Positions 1 through 8,785 of a stretch of 59,198 nucleotides of DNA are shown here, piece by piece (within the stretch, counting starts at the first letter, position 1; each line of letters begins with the position of its first letter). The notes beneath the pieces were generated by a model, which ran no database searches, was not told where the DNA came from, and saw only the letters and a program-made list of their open reading frames with translations. The translations under genes and the position numbers were made by a program. Origin of the DNA: HGM05232 sp036661515 (GTDB lineage: Bacteria; Bacteroidota; Bacteroidia; Bacteroidales; Muribaculaceae); assembly GCA_036661515.1 (NCBI GenBank), contig JAVWYO010000002.1, positions 1 to 59,198 on the forward strand, read 5' to 3'.

Positions 1-37
1 AATAAATTAAATAAATCTTAAACGCTCATTACATTCG

Positions 38-241
38 CTATTTTTCTGCAACTGTACGCAAAGAGAAATCGAAGTACACGCTGTCGTCGTTCACGTGCCT
101 GTAGCCATCATTGTTGCCGAACCACAAGTCGTAGGCGTGGCCATCATTGACTGGGTTAGGAGTACTCGACCAACAGTAGCCAGCGTCGCCACCGCCTTGA
201 GTGCTGAGAACAGAGACGGAGTGGCAATCCGTACACGGCAT
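38..241 (-). pseudogene. C-terminal remnant of a FISUMP/DUF1566-like surface protein
   Basis: A 67-codon open frame ends at a normal stop but has an in-frame TAA only five codons upstream of its first Met, so it looks like the surviving 3' end of a larger gene. The sequence has GYCWSSTP followed by a short aromatic beta-rich segment and a terminal FSLRTVAEK, which is the typical ending of the Fibrobacter-succinogenes-major-paralogous (FISUMP) or DUF1566-like domains found in many secreted Bacteroidota proteins. No signal peptide or N-terminal part is present. The adjacent transposase fragment suggests that an insertion or deletion removed the rest. The family assignment comes from remembered motif similarity only. 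Confidence 0.45.
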
Positions 242-271
242 AAAAGTTGTAATTTATCCAATGTGCTTTTA

Positions 272-517
272 TCATGTCTTATTATTGCTGTCCGCTAAAA
301 AATGACTGTATCTTCTTAATAAATCAGCATATACAGTAGCAAAAAAATCTTGTGAACGACGGATATTGGCTTCTGCAACAATACTTCGTTTGGCTACATA
401 TTCAATGCCAAGATGATGAAGCTTATTCACCTCTACCTTCATGCTTATCTCCAATTCTCGCAGAGAATCAAAATGTTTAAACACCCCGAAAAGCATCACT
501 ATTAAATGTATATGTCA
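272..517 (-). mobile_element. IS4-type transposase N-terminal remnant
   Basis: The frame read from about 514 down to 272 contains VMLFGVF, DSLRELE, KLHHLGIEYVAKRSIVAEAN and a final FFATVYADLLRRYSHFLADS. This spacing matches the N-terminal (DUF4372-like) region of IS4-family DDE transposases of Bacteroidales, which usually read 'SLRE...HLG...RST..DAN.RR...F..VY..L..RY'. It is bounded upstream by an in-frame stop at 515-517 and ends before the DDE catalytic core, so it is dead. No terminal inverted repeats could be recognised. The open stretch begins with a GTG at 497-499. The call rests on remembered family similarity. Confidence 0.5.
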
Positions 518-553
518 AACTCTCGATTTTTCAAAACACTTTTAAAACCTTTT

Positions 554-586
554 ATTGCTCTTATTTATAATTTTAGTGTAAATTTG
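554..586 (+). promoter_or_regulatory. Promoter of the patatin-amylase genes
   Basis: A perfect Bacteroides-type -7 element TAAATTTG lies at 579-586, with ATTG at 554-557 as a -33 element after a 21-bp spacer. Predicted transcription would start near 592, about 16 nt before the start codon at 608. Confidence 0.55.
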
Positions 587-607
587 CCCTAATGATAATA
601 AGTTTTT

Positions 608-1423
608 ATGCAAGAAACAGCTATTGAACCAAAGAAATATAAATTAGGTCTCGCACTTAGTGGTGGTGGTGCGCGTGGATTTGCCCATGTTGGAGTACTT
701 AAAGCGCTTGAAGAGCGTGGTATTAAGCCCGATATTATTGCTGGCGTTAGTGCTGGTTCTATTATTGGCGTTTTGTATTCTGCTGGCTTTACTCCAGAAG
801 AAATCCTTAAATTATTTGTCGACATAAAGTTTTCGGATTTTGCCGAACTAAGTGTACCAAAAGACGGATTCTTCAAAATGGACAAGTTTAAGCGTTTCCT
901 TAAAAAGACATTACCTGTTGAGAATCTTGAAGAATTAAAAATTCCGACATTAGTGTGTGCTACTGATATTGAACATTGTCGTTCAGTGATTTTTAATCAA
1001 GGTGGCATCGTAGATCGTGTTGCGGCATCTTGTAGCATTCCTATCATATTTAAGCCTATTAAGATTGATGGTACAAACTATGTTGATGGTGGTGTGCTTA
1101 GAAACTTGCCTGCATGGGCTATTAGGCAACAATGTGATACTTTGATAGGTGTAAATTGTAGTCCTTTCCTTGATGACTATAAATATAAATCTTCAATTAT
1201 TGATATTGCAAATCGGACATATAACTTAATGTCGAAAGTCAATGCTATCCATGATATGAAAATGTGTGATGTAGTTATTCAAACTCGTGGGATTGCTAAT
1301 CAACGTATCTTTAAAATAAGCGCAATGCTTAATATCGCAGATAGTGGCTATAACTATGCTACACGAGTCCTTGACGAATATAACATCAAAAACAAACTTG
1401 AACACACTTCCACAAATGAATAA
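608..1423 (+). CDS. Patatin-like phospholipase (RssA/YchK type)
   Basis: This is a 271-residue cytoplasmic serine lipid hydrolase of the short bacterial patatin class. The oxyanion loop GGGARG is at residues 19-24, the nucleophile elbow GVSAG has Ser48, and the DGG motif at 160-162 supplies the catalytic Asp, so the Ser-Asp dyad is intact. There is no signal peptide, and it lacks the C-terminal BamA-like barrel seen on longer Bacteroidota patatins. The likely role is phospholipid or acyl-ester hydrolysis; the substrate cannot be read from sequence. Its end overlaps the start of the amylase gene by 8 bp, so the two are probably translationally coupled. A promoter with a perfect -7 box sits just upstream. 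Confidence 0.9.
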   Translation: MQETAIEPKKYKLGLALSGGGARGFAHVGVLKALEERGIKPDIIAGVSAGSIIGVLYSAGFTPEEILKLFVDIKFSDFAELSVPKDGFFKMDKFKRFLKKTLPVENLEELKIPTLVCATDIEHCRSVIFNQGGIVDRVAASCSIPIIFKPIKIDGTNYVDGGVLRNLPAWAIRQQCDTLIGVNCSPFLDDYKYKSSIIDIANRTYNLMSKVNAIHDMKMCDVVIQTRGIANQRIFKISAMLNIADSGYNYATRVLDEYNIKNKLEHTSTNE

Positions 1424-3158
1424 ACCAATTATCTATCAGCTCTTGCCAAGGCTTTTTGGGAACAAATGCAACAGCTGTATTCCAAACGGCACAATTGAGG
1501 AAAATGGCGTTGGTAAAATGAATGACATCAACGATAAAGTCCTCGCTTCTATAAAAGATTTAGGTGCTACACATGTGTGGTATACAGGAATTATTGAGCA
1601 CGCTACTAAAACCGACTATTCTAAGTATGGAATAGCACGCGATAATCCTCATATAGTAAAAGGCAATGCTGGATCACCATATGCAATAAAAGATTACTAT
1701 GACATCGATCCTGATATTGCTGAAGATGTTCCAAAGCGCATGGCAGAATTTCATGCTCTTATTAAGAGAACTCACCATGCAGGACTAAAAATGATTATGG
1801 ACTTCGTTCCTAATCATGTAGCACGCCAATACCATTCCGACGTAGCATCACAAGGCATTGAAGATCTTGGATATAAAGACAATACATCACGGCATTTCGA
1901 TCAAAATAATAATTTTTACTATATTCCTCGCCAATTATTCTCTCCTTATATAGATCTTGGCTTTGACAGCAATGCTTATTATGAATTTCCAGCCAAAGCT
2001 ACGGGAAATGATTGTTTTTCGGCATTTCCTAATCAAAATGATTGGTATGAAACAATCAAACTAAATTATGGTATTGATTACGGGAATAATACTTTTCATT
2101 TTACGCCTACCCCAAGCACATGGTTTAAGATGCTAAATATCCTTCGATTTTGGGCATCTAAAGGGATTGACGGATTTCGTTGTGATATGGCACACATGGT
2201 GCCAATCGCATTTTGGAAATGGGCAATTCCACTCGTTAAAGAGAAATATCCCGAAGTGATTTTTATTGCCGAAATATATGATGTAGCATTATACCGCGAC
2301 TACATCTACAATGGCCATTTTGATTATCTTTATGACAAAGTAAATCTTTATGATACTCTTCGCGCGATACAATGCAACAGCACTTCGGCCGCTTGCATCA
2401 CCAATTGCTGGCAAACTGTTGATGGTATTAGTAGCCACATGCTCAACTTTCTTGAGAATCATGATGAGCAAAGATATGCTTCAAGGCACTATGCAGGCAA
2501 TGCAGCACACGTCATTCCAGCATTAGTAGTGAGTGCAACAATTTCGACAGGTCCATTAATGATATATGCAGGTCAAGAGCTTGGAGAACAAGCTGTAGAT
2601 GCTGAAGGGTTTAGCGGAAGAGATGGAAGGACAACTATATTCGATTATTGGAGTATACCCACACTTCGACGCTGGCTAAATAATGGAGAATGCAATGATG
2701 AACATCTCACGCTACATGAAATATGGCTACGAGATAAATACCGCACAATTCTTAATCTTTGCAATCAAGAAAAAGCAATATCTGAAGGTACTTTCTTTGA
2801 TTTGATGTATGTCAATTATGAAAATCCGACATTAAGTCCTCATCACCAATATACATATTTACGCAAGCATGATAATGAAATAATTATAGTCGCGGTAAAC
2901 TTCGATAATAAAGAATGTGCATTAAAAATTAATATTCCTCGTCATGCTTTTGATGTTTTAAATATCAAACAAGGCGAATATAATGTCATAGAATTACTTT
3001 CGGGCACTAAATCATCATCTTTTATCAAAGTTGGTAATACATTTGATGTTGAAATCGAACCTCATAATGCGGTGATTTGCAAACTAAAGCCTAAGAAAGA
3101 GAAAGTTTCATCAAAAAAAATAGAAAAGTGTTCTAATAAGACAATTAAAAAGTCGTAA
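1416..3158 (+). CDS. Cytoplasmic alpha-amylase family protein (GH13)
   Basis: This is a GH13 alpha-glucan hydrolase or transferase of 580 residues. All four conserved regions are present: DFVPNH (129-134), GFRCDMAHM with nucleophile Asp257, FIAEIYD with acid/base Glu286, and FLENHDEQ with Asp350. No signal peptide is visible, so it should act on intracellular glycogen or imported maltodextrin. I chose the ATG at 1416 (MNKPIIYQLLPRLFGN) because the fold begins there; an upstream in-frame ATG at 1344 would add 24 residues lying wholly inside the patatin gene. The C-terminus (about residue 550 on) is a Lys/Ser-rich tail. The sequence alone does not separate hydrolase from branching or transferase activity. 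Confidence 0.85.
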   Translation: MNKPIIYQLLPRLFGNKCNSCIPNGTIEENGVGKMNDINDKVLASIKDLGATHVWYTGIIEHATKTDYSKYGIARDNPHIVKGNAGSPYAIKDYYDIDPDIAEDVPKRMAEFHALIKRTHHAGLKMIMDFVPNHVARQYHSDVASQGIEDLGYKDNTSRHFDQNNNFYYIPRQLFSPYIDLGFDSNAYYEFPAKATGNDCFSAFPNQNDWYETIKLNYGIDYGNNTFHFTPTPSTWFKMLNILRFWASKGIDGFRCDMAHMVPIAFWKWAIPLVKEKYPEVIFIAEIYDVALYRDYIYNGHFDYLYDKVNLYDTLRAIQCNSTSAACITNCWQTVDGISSHMLNFLENHDEQRYASRHYAGNAAHVIPALVVSATISTGPLMIYAGQELGEQAVDAEGFSGRDGRTTIFDYWSIPTLRRWLNNGECNDEHLTLHEIWLRDKYRTILNLCNQEKAISEGTFFDLMYVNYENPTLSPHHQYTYLRKHDNEIIIVAVNFDNKECALKINIPRHAFDVLNIKQGEYNVIELLSGTKSSSFIKVGNTFDVEIEPHNAVICKLKPKKEKVSSKKIEKCSNKTIKKS

Positions 3159-3163
3159 ATTTG
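3156..3163 (+). promoter_or_regulatory. -7 element of a prs promoter, overlapping the amylase stop codon
   Basis: TAAATTTG matches the Bacteroides -7 consensus, and its TAA is the stop codon of the preceding amylase gene. Predicted transcription would start near 3169, 20 nt before prs. No clear -33 TTTG is present, so the site is tentative. It would let prs be transcribed independently of the patatin-amylase pair. Confidence 0.4.
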
Positions 3164-3188
3164 TGGAAAATTTTTCAGCCCCTACATT

Positions 3189-4133
3189 ATGAGCAAATCA
3201 TTAGCCCCTTTTAAGATTTTTTCTGGTACAAAATCACATTATCTTGCCGAACAAATTTGTAAAGATCTTGGTGTGGAATTAGGTAAAATGAACATTCAGC
3301 ATTTTGCTGACGGCGAATTTGAAGTTTCTTTTGAAGAATCAATTCGCGGTTGTGAAGTCTATCTTGTTCAATCTACATTTCCAAATACCGACAATTTGAT
3401 GGAATTACTCCTCATGATTGATGCAGCAAAACGCGCTTCAGCTAAATCAGTCATTGCAGTTATCCCTTATTTCGGTTGGGCCCGTCAAGACCGCAAAGAT
3501 AAGCCACGTGTATCAATCGCAGCCAAGTTAGTAGCCGACCTGCTAAGCACTGCTGGTATTAACCGCCTTATTACAATGGATTTGCATGCCGATCAGATAC
3601 AAGGCTTTTTCAACGTTCCTGTTGATCACTTGTATGCTTCAGCTTGCTTTATTCCATATATCCAATCGCTAAAGCTAAAGGATATGGTAATCGCAACACC
3701 CGACGTTGGTGGCGCAAAAAGAGCCAATTCCTATGCCAAGTATCTTAATGCACCACTTGTACTTTGCCACAAGCAACGCGCTAAAGCCAATGTTGTAGAG
3801 AACATGACAATTATTGGCGATGTATTAGATAAAGATGTCATTCTTATCGATGACATGGTAGATACAGCTGGCACTATCACAAAAGCTGCTAATCTCATGG
3901 TTGAAAACGGAGCTCGTTCAGTACGCGCCCTTGCATCACATGCAATAATGAGCGATCCAGCTTCAGAACGTGTGGAAAACAGTGCATTAACAGAAATGAT
4001 ATTCTCTGATAGCATACCATTTACAAAAAATTGCAAAAAGGCAACAATATTGACAATATCATCACTATTTGCCGACACTATTCGCCGAGTACATGATAAT
4101 GAATCAATAAGCTCCCAATATCTTATAAAATAG
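3189..4133 (+). CDS. prs: Ribose-phosphate pyrophosphokinase (PRPP synthetase)
   Basis: It makes 5-phosphoribosyl-1-diphosphate from ribose 5-phosphate and ATP, the precursor for purines, pyrimidines, histidine, tryptophan and NAD. The 314 residues match the usual class I length. Visible hallmarks are the ATP-binding FGWARQDRKDKPR segment, HADQIQGFFN, and the PRPP/ribose-5-phosphate loop DVILIDDMVDTAGTI. The start at 3189 puts MSKSLAPFKIFSGTKSH at the N-terminus, which fits the family. It is cytosolic, stands 30 bp downstream of the amylase with its own probable promoter, and ends just before a hairpin terminator shared with the convergent feoAB gene. Confidence 0.96.
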   Translation: MSKSLAPFKIFSGTKSHYLAEQICKDLGVELGKMNIQHFADGEFEVSFEESIRGCEVYLVQSTFPNTDNLMELLLMIDAAKRASAKSVIAVIPYFGWARQDRKDKPRVSIAAKLVADLLSTAGINRLITMDLHADQIQGFFNVPVDHLYASACFIPYIQSLKLKDMVIATPDVGGAKRANSYAKYLNAPLVLCHKQRAKANVVENMTIIGDVLDKDVILIDDMVDTAGTITKAANLMVENGARSVRALASHAIMSDPASERVENSALTEMIFSDSIPFTKNCKKATILTISSLFADTIRRVHDNESISSQYLIK

Positions 4134-4154
4134 CTTATTTCCCCAATAATAACG

Positions 4155-4186
4155 AAGCTGTCTAATAAATTTTAGGCAGCTTTTTT
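4155..4186 (+). terminator. Rho-independent terminator of prs
   Basis: An 11-bp stem pairs 4155-4165 with 4172-4182 (one G-U pair, 6-nt loop) and runs into six Ts at 4181-4186. It lies in the 58-bp gap between the convergent prs and feoAB genes. Confidence 0.8.
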
Positions 4187-4191
4187 ATGTT

Positions 4192-6573
4192 TTACATTAT
4201 CAGTCGTCCTATCTGATATACAATGAACGAAACGCTCCAAGCGACTGCGGTGTTATATATGACTGAAAATGCTCCATATTTCCAGCTACCTGATTCCTTA
4301 ACGATTGCTGTAACCGCAGCAATACACGGGAAATAGAGTAGTACAAATACCATAAAGCTCAAGGCTTGCAATGAGCTGAAATCTGACTTTCCTGTTTGCT
4401 CATTAATGCTACTTAGCCGTTCACCCAACGATTGATTTGATGAGAGTTGTTCGCTTGGATATAGCACGCCAAGCGTTGAAACGACAATCTCCTTTGCTGT
4501 GGTACCCGAAATTAGGGCTATCGACATTTTCCAGTTAAGTCCAAGTGGTTCTACGACTGGTGCAACAAATTTACCTATTGATGCAAGATATGAATTTTGT
4601 TGTTGTTCGGAAATTTCTTGCGTAGTCATTGTTTCTTCTGACTCGTTTATATTTCGGGGGAAATAGCTAAGTGCCCATATTATTATGCTACCTACCAATA
4701 TTATACCGCCCATTTTACGCAAATACTGCTCACCTTTACTCCACATGTGACGAATCGAGGCATTCAGAGTAGGTATACGATAAGGAGGTAATTCCATTAC
4801 AAATGGGGTTTCATCGTTTTTGAAATAAAACCGTCGCAATAGTCGCGCAGTAATTATCGCAATGACAATACCAAGCAGATATAATGCCAAAAACACGATT
4901 GCCGAATGTTGTGGAAAGAAAGTACCAACTAACAGTATATAGATTGGCAATCTTGCACTACACGACATAAAAGGATTAATAAGCATCGTTATTATTCGAC
5001 TACTTTTACTCTCTATTGTGCGTGTAGCCATAATTGCTGGCACATTACACCCAAATCCCATAATTAGTGGAATGAAAGATTTACCATGAAGCCCAATCTT
5101 ATGCATTATCCTGTCCATTATAAATGCAGCACGAGCCATATAGCCAGAATCTTCCATGAATGAAATAAAAAAATACAAAATAAGTATATTCGGCAGAAAC
5201 ACAATAACTCCACCTACTCCTCCTATTATACCATCGACAAGCATATCCTTAATAGGGCCAGCAGCCATATATTGATGAAGTATTGAGGACAACCAATTTA
5301 CCCCATCACCTATCCATTCCATAGGATAAGAGCCAATTTCAAATGTTGTCCAAAACATCAACCACATTAAAAGCAAGAAAATAGGAAACCCAAATAATTT
5401 ATTTGTTACGAAAGCATCAATTATTCGGGTTGTATCGGTATTATTTTTATCTCCATCTATTAGGGTTTCTTTCAAAGCGCCGGCAATAAATCCATATTTC
5501 TCACTTGCTACTGCCGATGTTATATCTTCGGTTCTAATCTCCTCAATTCGTTTTACTTCTTTATCTCGCATTTTTATCCAATGCTCATATTCGGGAAGAG
5601 GCTTTAGTAACTCTTCAACTTCTTTATCTCTTTCGAGAAGTTTTATTGCAAGATAACGTGGCGAAAATTGTTGAATAGGAATTGCACAAATTTTTAATTC
5701 ATTTTTAATCAATGTTATTGAATCTTCAATATCAGAGCCAAGATTTACATGTACATGTCGCACCATGTCATGCTTATCCTCATACACATCAATGATACTA
5801 TCAAAAAGGTCATTTATACCCTCGCCTGTCTTTGAAATTGTTGGAACAATAGGCACTCCAATCATTTTACCAAGACTTTTGCAATCAAGAGTTGCTCCAC
5901 TTTTTTCAAGCTCATCATACATGTTTAGCGCTATAACAATGCTTCTATCCATGTCAATCAATTCTGTAGTAAGATATAGATTGCGTTCAAGGTTAGACGC
6001 GACAAGAACATTAACTATGACATCGGGTATCTCATCTTTTAAATATCGGCGCACATAAAGCTCTTCGGGAGAATAGGCGGATAAAGAATAGGTGCCAGGT
6101 AGATCTACAATATTAAATCGGAATCCTTTATAATCGACATATCCACGAGTTGCACCAACCGTCACGCCACTATAATTCCCGACATGTTCATGTCCACCAG
6201 AAGCAAAATTAAAAAGCGATGTCTTGCCACAATTTGGGTTCCCTATAAGTGCTACATTTATTGTACGTTTTTCTCTATCATAATTTTTTATAAAATCATC
6301 GGCATCAATAGTATTTACATGCCCAAAATCTTCTCCATCTTCTCCATCTTCAAGTTTCACAACCTCTATTAATGCAGCCTCGCTACGACGTAGCGTTATT
6401 TCATAATCTAATATTTTATATTTTATGGGGTCATGAAGTGGAGCATTCAACTCTACTTTAATATTTTTCCCTCTCACAAATCCCATTTCTATTACTCGCT
6501 TACGGAATGCACCATGACCGAGTATTTTGATTATTGCACCTGATTCTCCTGTCCTTAATTCGGATAATCGCAT
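4192..6573 (-). CDS. feoB: FeoA-FeoB fusion, ferrous iron transporter
   Basis: This 793-residue inner-membrane protein imports Fe2+. Residues 1-75 are a FeoA SH3-like domain and residues 76-105 an acidic linker. The G-domain follows with G1 GNPNCGKTS (111-119), G2 around VTVG (137-140), G3 DLPG (157-160) and G4 NMYD (217-220). From about residue 375 come the two Gate domains with multiple membrane helices, including the conserved LIMGFGCNVPAIMATRT and NPFMSCSARLPIY segments, which supply membrane Cys residues. Fusion of FeoA to FeoB is common in Bacteroidota. No feoC is adjacent. A Fur-like box overlaps the predicted promoter, consistent with iron control. It is convergent with prs and downstream of the men genes. 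Confidence 0.96.
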   Translation of the reverse strand: MRLSELRTGESGAIIKILGHGAFRKRVIEMGFVRGKNIKVELNAPLHDPIKYKILDYEITLRRSEAALIEVVKLEDGEDGEDFGHVNTIDADDFIKNYDREKRTINVALIGNPNCGKTSLFNFASGGHEHVGNYSGVTVGATRGYVDYKGFRFNIVDLPGTYSLSAYSPEELYVRRYLKDEIPDVIVNVLVASNLERNLYLTTELIDMDRSIVIALNMYDELEKSGATLDCKSLGKMIGVPIVPTISKTGEGINDLFDSIIDVYEDKHDMVRHVHVNLGSDIEDSITLIKNELKICAIPIQQFSPRYLAIKLLERDKEVEELLKPLPEYEHWIKMRDKEVKRIEEIRTEDITSAVASEKYGFIAGALKETLIDGDKNNTDTTRIIDAFVTNKLFGFPIFLLLMWLMFWTTFEIGSYPMEWIGDGVNWLSSILHQYMAAGPIKDMLVDGIIGGVGGVIVFLPNILILYFFISFMEDSGYMARAAFIMDRIMHKIGLHGKSFIPLIMGFGCNVPAIMATRTIESKSSRIITMLINPFMSCSARLPIYILLVGTFFPQHSAIVFLALYLLGIVIAIITARLLRRFYFKNDETPFVMELPPYRIPTLNASIRHMWSKGEQYLRKMGGIILVGSIIIWALSYFPRNINESEETMTTQEISEQQQNSYLASIGKFVAPVVEPLGLNWKMSIALISGTTAKEIVVSTLGVLYPSEQLSSNQSLGERLSSINEQTGKSDFSSLQALSFMVFVLLYFPCIAAVTAIVKESGSWKYGAFSVIYNTAVAWSVSFIVYQIGRLIM

Positions 6574-6601
6574 CTTTTTTTAATTATATTACTTAGGAAT
6601 G

Positions 6602-6633
6602 CAAAGGTGGTGATTATCATTCAAAAAATGAAA
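6602..6633 (-). promoter_or_regulatory. feoAB promoter with a Fur-like box
   Basis: On the minus strand a -7-like CACCTTTG (6602-6609, one base off consensus) is preceded after 20 bp by TTTC (6630-6633). Between and overlapping them, 6606-6624 matches the 19-bp E. coli Fur consensus at 13 positions by my count, with an exact core AATGATAATCA (6611-6621). A repressor there would cover the promoter. The operator call is inference. Confidence 0.4.
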
Positions 6634-6705
6634 TTATTTCGCACTTATTATTTATAATGAATATAAATAATAACATTTATAAACAAATATCACGGCCTAA
6701 AATTA

Positions 6706-7746
6706 TCATAATATTTTACGAATTATCTTTCCAGAATCAGTTTCTTTGAAATGGGATAATGCAATATAACTGCGTGGTATAGCGTAAGCAGGTAGCCTCT
6801 CCTTCAACTTTTCTATAAAATTAGTACGTATTTCTCCCCTCTTTATTATCCCTTCAGGCAAGTTTTTGTACTCAATGGCAAGTATTATCTCTTCGCCCCA
6901 TTTTTCTGATGGTTGTGAGGTAATAAAAAATCGAGTATTAGTAAACAGATGCTCTATTTTCCGTTCTATATCTTCGGGGAATACTTTTATTCCACCAGTA
7001 TTTATAACGTTATCATAGCGGCCACACCATCTAAACTGAGTTGCTGACAATAGTTCTACGACATCATTTGTGACAATTCTTTTACATGAAAATTGTGGAG
7101 TATCGATTATGAGGCATCCACGTTCATCGGTTGTAAAAGTAACATCACCAAGTGCAGTAAAAGGCTCTTTGCTATTAGTAATAGGTGATAAAGCTATATG
7201 AGAGCATGTTTCAGTCATTCCATAACTTGCAAAAGCATTTATTCCTATATCAGAAACGTATTTTTCAAGTCTTTCTGACATTTTTCCACCACCCACTATC
7301 ATAGCTCTTACAAGTGCCAATTTATCGGGGTTATTTATAAGATAGCCTATTTGAGATGGCACAAACGCTGCCAAATCTATCTGACGACCATAGTAATTTG
7401 CAAGTGGTTGATTAGACGGTTCTTCTTCAATAATAGATGCTCCAAGTTCAAGTGTTCGCACTATCATCATTTTCCCAGCAATATAATCTGGCGATAAGTT
7501 CAAATAAAATAAAGATTCACTGTTTAGATTAAAAAAATCATTTGTAAGTCTTGCAGATTGACGCATATCTTCTTTCAACAGATGGATTGTCTTTGGTCTT
7601 CCTGTTGAGCCTGAGGTATTTGCTATGACATAAGTTTTCTCATCGCAAAATTCTTTTATAAACTCAAACATTTTCGTTGACGAGCATCTTTGCACATCGT
7701 CCAACGATTTACAAACAATATTATTAATAGTTATATTCATTTCCAA
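6706..7746 (-). CDS. menE: o-Succinylbenzoate-CoA ligase
   Basis: It is an acyl-adenylate-forming enzyme that activates o-succinylbenzoate with CoA and ATP in menaquinone synthesis. The P-loop TSGSTGRPK lies at 44-52, the aromatic-acid site motif ASYGMTET at 173-180, the hinge region CGRYDNVINTGG at 241-252, and the catalytic Lys340 sits in DSGKIIRKIL at the C-terminus. At 346 residues it is shorter than most members of the superfamily because the N-terminal subdomain is compact, which is usual for Bacteroidota MenE. Its start overlaps menC by 10 bp, so it is translated from the men mRNA. The identity is supported by context as much as by sequence. Confidence 0.9.
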   Translation of the reverse strand: MEMNITINNIVCKSLDDVQRCSSTKMFEFIKEFCDEKTYVIANTSGSTGRPKTIHLLKEDMRQSARLTNDFFNLNSESLFYLNLSPDYIAGKMMIVRTLELGASIIEEEPSNQPLANYYGRQIDLAAFVPSQIGYLINNPDKLALVRAMIVGGGKMSERLEKYVSDIGINAFASYGMTETCSHIALSPITNSKEPFTALGDVTFTTDERGCLIIDTPQFSCKRIVTNDVVELLSATQFRWCGRYDNVINTGGIKVFPEDIERKIEHLFTNTRFFITSQPSEKWGEEIILAIEYKNLPEGIIKRGEIRTNFIEKLKERLPAYAIPRSYIALSHFKETDSGKIIRKIL

Positions 7747-8783
7747 TCAAAATCTGGAATAACCCATTTTTTACATGGATTGTAACATAAGTAATCTTCT
7801 TTCTGTTCAAGTGGTGAAATTATATTATTATCATATAGATTTCCTGTACCAAGTCCTTGAGGTATTTTTACTTCAAGTGTTGACACCCATTGAGCTATTG
7901 TATTTAATCCTATATTTGATTCAAGTGCCGATGTTACCCATCCGCCAATATCATATTGAGCGGCGAGCTTTATCCAATCTTCTGCGCCCGAAATTCCACC
8001 TATAAGCGAGGGCTTTAGTATAATATATTTAGGTGATATTGTGCGCAGTAATTCATTCATTTCCAGCGTATCAGTTATCCCTATCAGTTCCTCATCAAGA
8101 GCTATTGCAATTTGCGAATTGGCACAAAGATAAGCCATTTCATTCCACTGTCCAGCTTTTATAGGTTGCTCAATAGAATGTATATCAAAATGAGATAATT
8201 TTTCAAGACGTTGAATTGCATTATCTGGGGTAAAACCGCCATTAGCATCAAGCCTTATTTCGAGTTTCTCAGGAGAATAATTACATCTAATGTGGTCAAT
8301 CATCGCAAGTTCTGAATTAAAATCGATAGCCCCTATTTTTAGCTTTAGCGTATGAAAACCTGCTGCTATTTTTGCATCTATTCGTCCAAGCATTTCATCT
8401 TTAGTACCCATCCACACAAGTCCATTTATAGGTATTCTTTGTTCTCCATCTGTGAACTTTGATGGGAAATTTAGCCTATTACAACCGTTAGTGAAATCAA
8501 GGATTGCACCTTCAAGACCAAATTTTATAGAAGAATGTTCAGCAAGATCAGTAGCTTCATTATTTTCTATATTCCTGCATAATTCCTGCAATTTCTCTTC
8601 ATAATGAGGATTATCTTCTTTAGAAAGTCCACGAAATATGGCACACTCACCTATTCCATAATCCAATGGATTGCTTTCGTCCCAAATTTTCAGAAAATAT
8701 GTTTGCTTCTCCGTTAGAACACCACGTGAAGTTCCTCCAGGATTTATAAAATGAAGAGAATATGGTGCATAAGTTGCTTTCAT
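7737..8783 (-). CDS. menC: o-Succinylbenzoate synthase
   Basis: This enolase-superfamily enzyme dehydrates SHCHC to o-succinylbenzoate. The catalytic set is intact: KLK with Lys147 and Lys149, metal ligands Asp179 (RLDANGG), Glu205 (SIEQP) and Asp230 (ALDEE), and the opposite Lys257 (LKPSLIGG). Its length of 348 residues is normal. It lies 2 bp downstream of menB and overlaps menE by 10 bp. Enolase-superfamily members can be promiscuous N-succinylamino acid racemases, but the men context makes OSB synthase the natural assignment. Confidence 0.93.
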   Translation of the reverse strand: MKATYAPYSLHFINPGGTSRGVLTEKQTYFLKIWDESNPLDYGIGECAIFRGLSKEDNPHYEEKLQELCRNIENNEATDLAEHSSIKFGLEGAILDFTNGCNRLNFPSKFTDGEQRIPINGLVWMGTKDEMLGRIDAKIAAGFHTLKLKIGAIDFNSELAMIDHIRCNYSPEKLEIRLDANGGFTPDNAIQRLEKLSHFDIHSIEQPIKAGQWNEMAYLCANSQIAIALDEELIGITDTLEMNELLRTISPKYIILKPSLIGGISGAEDWIKLAAQYDIGGWVTSALESNIGLNTIAQWVSTLEVKIPQGLGTGNLYDNNIISPLEQKEDYLCYNPCKKWVIPDFDWK

Positions 8784-8785
8784 AA

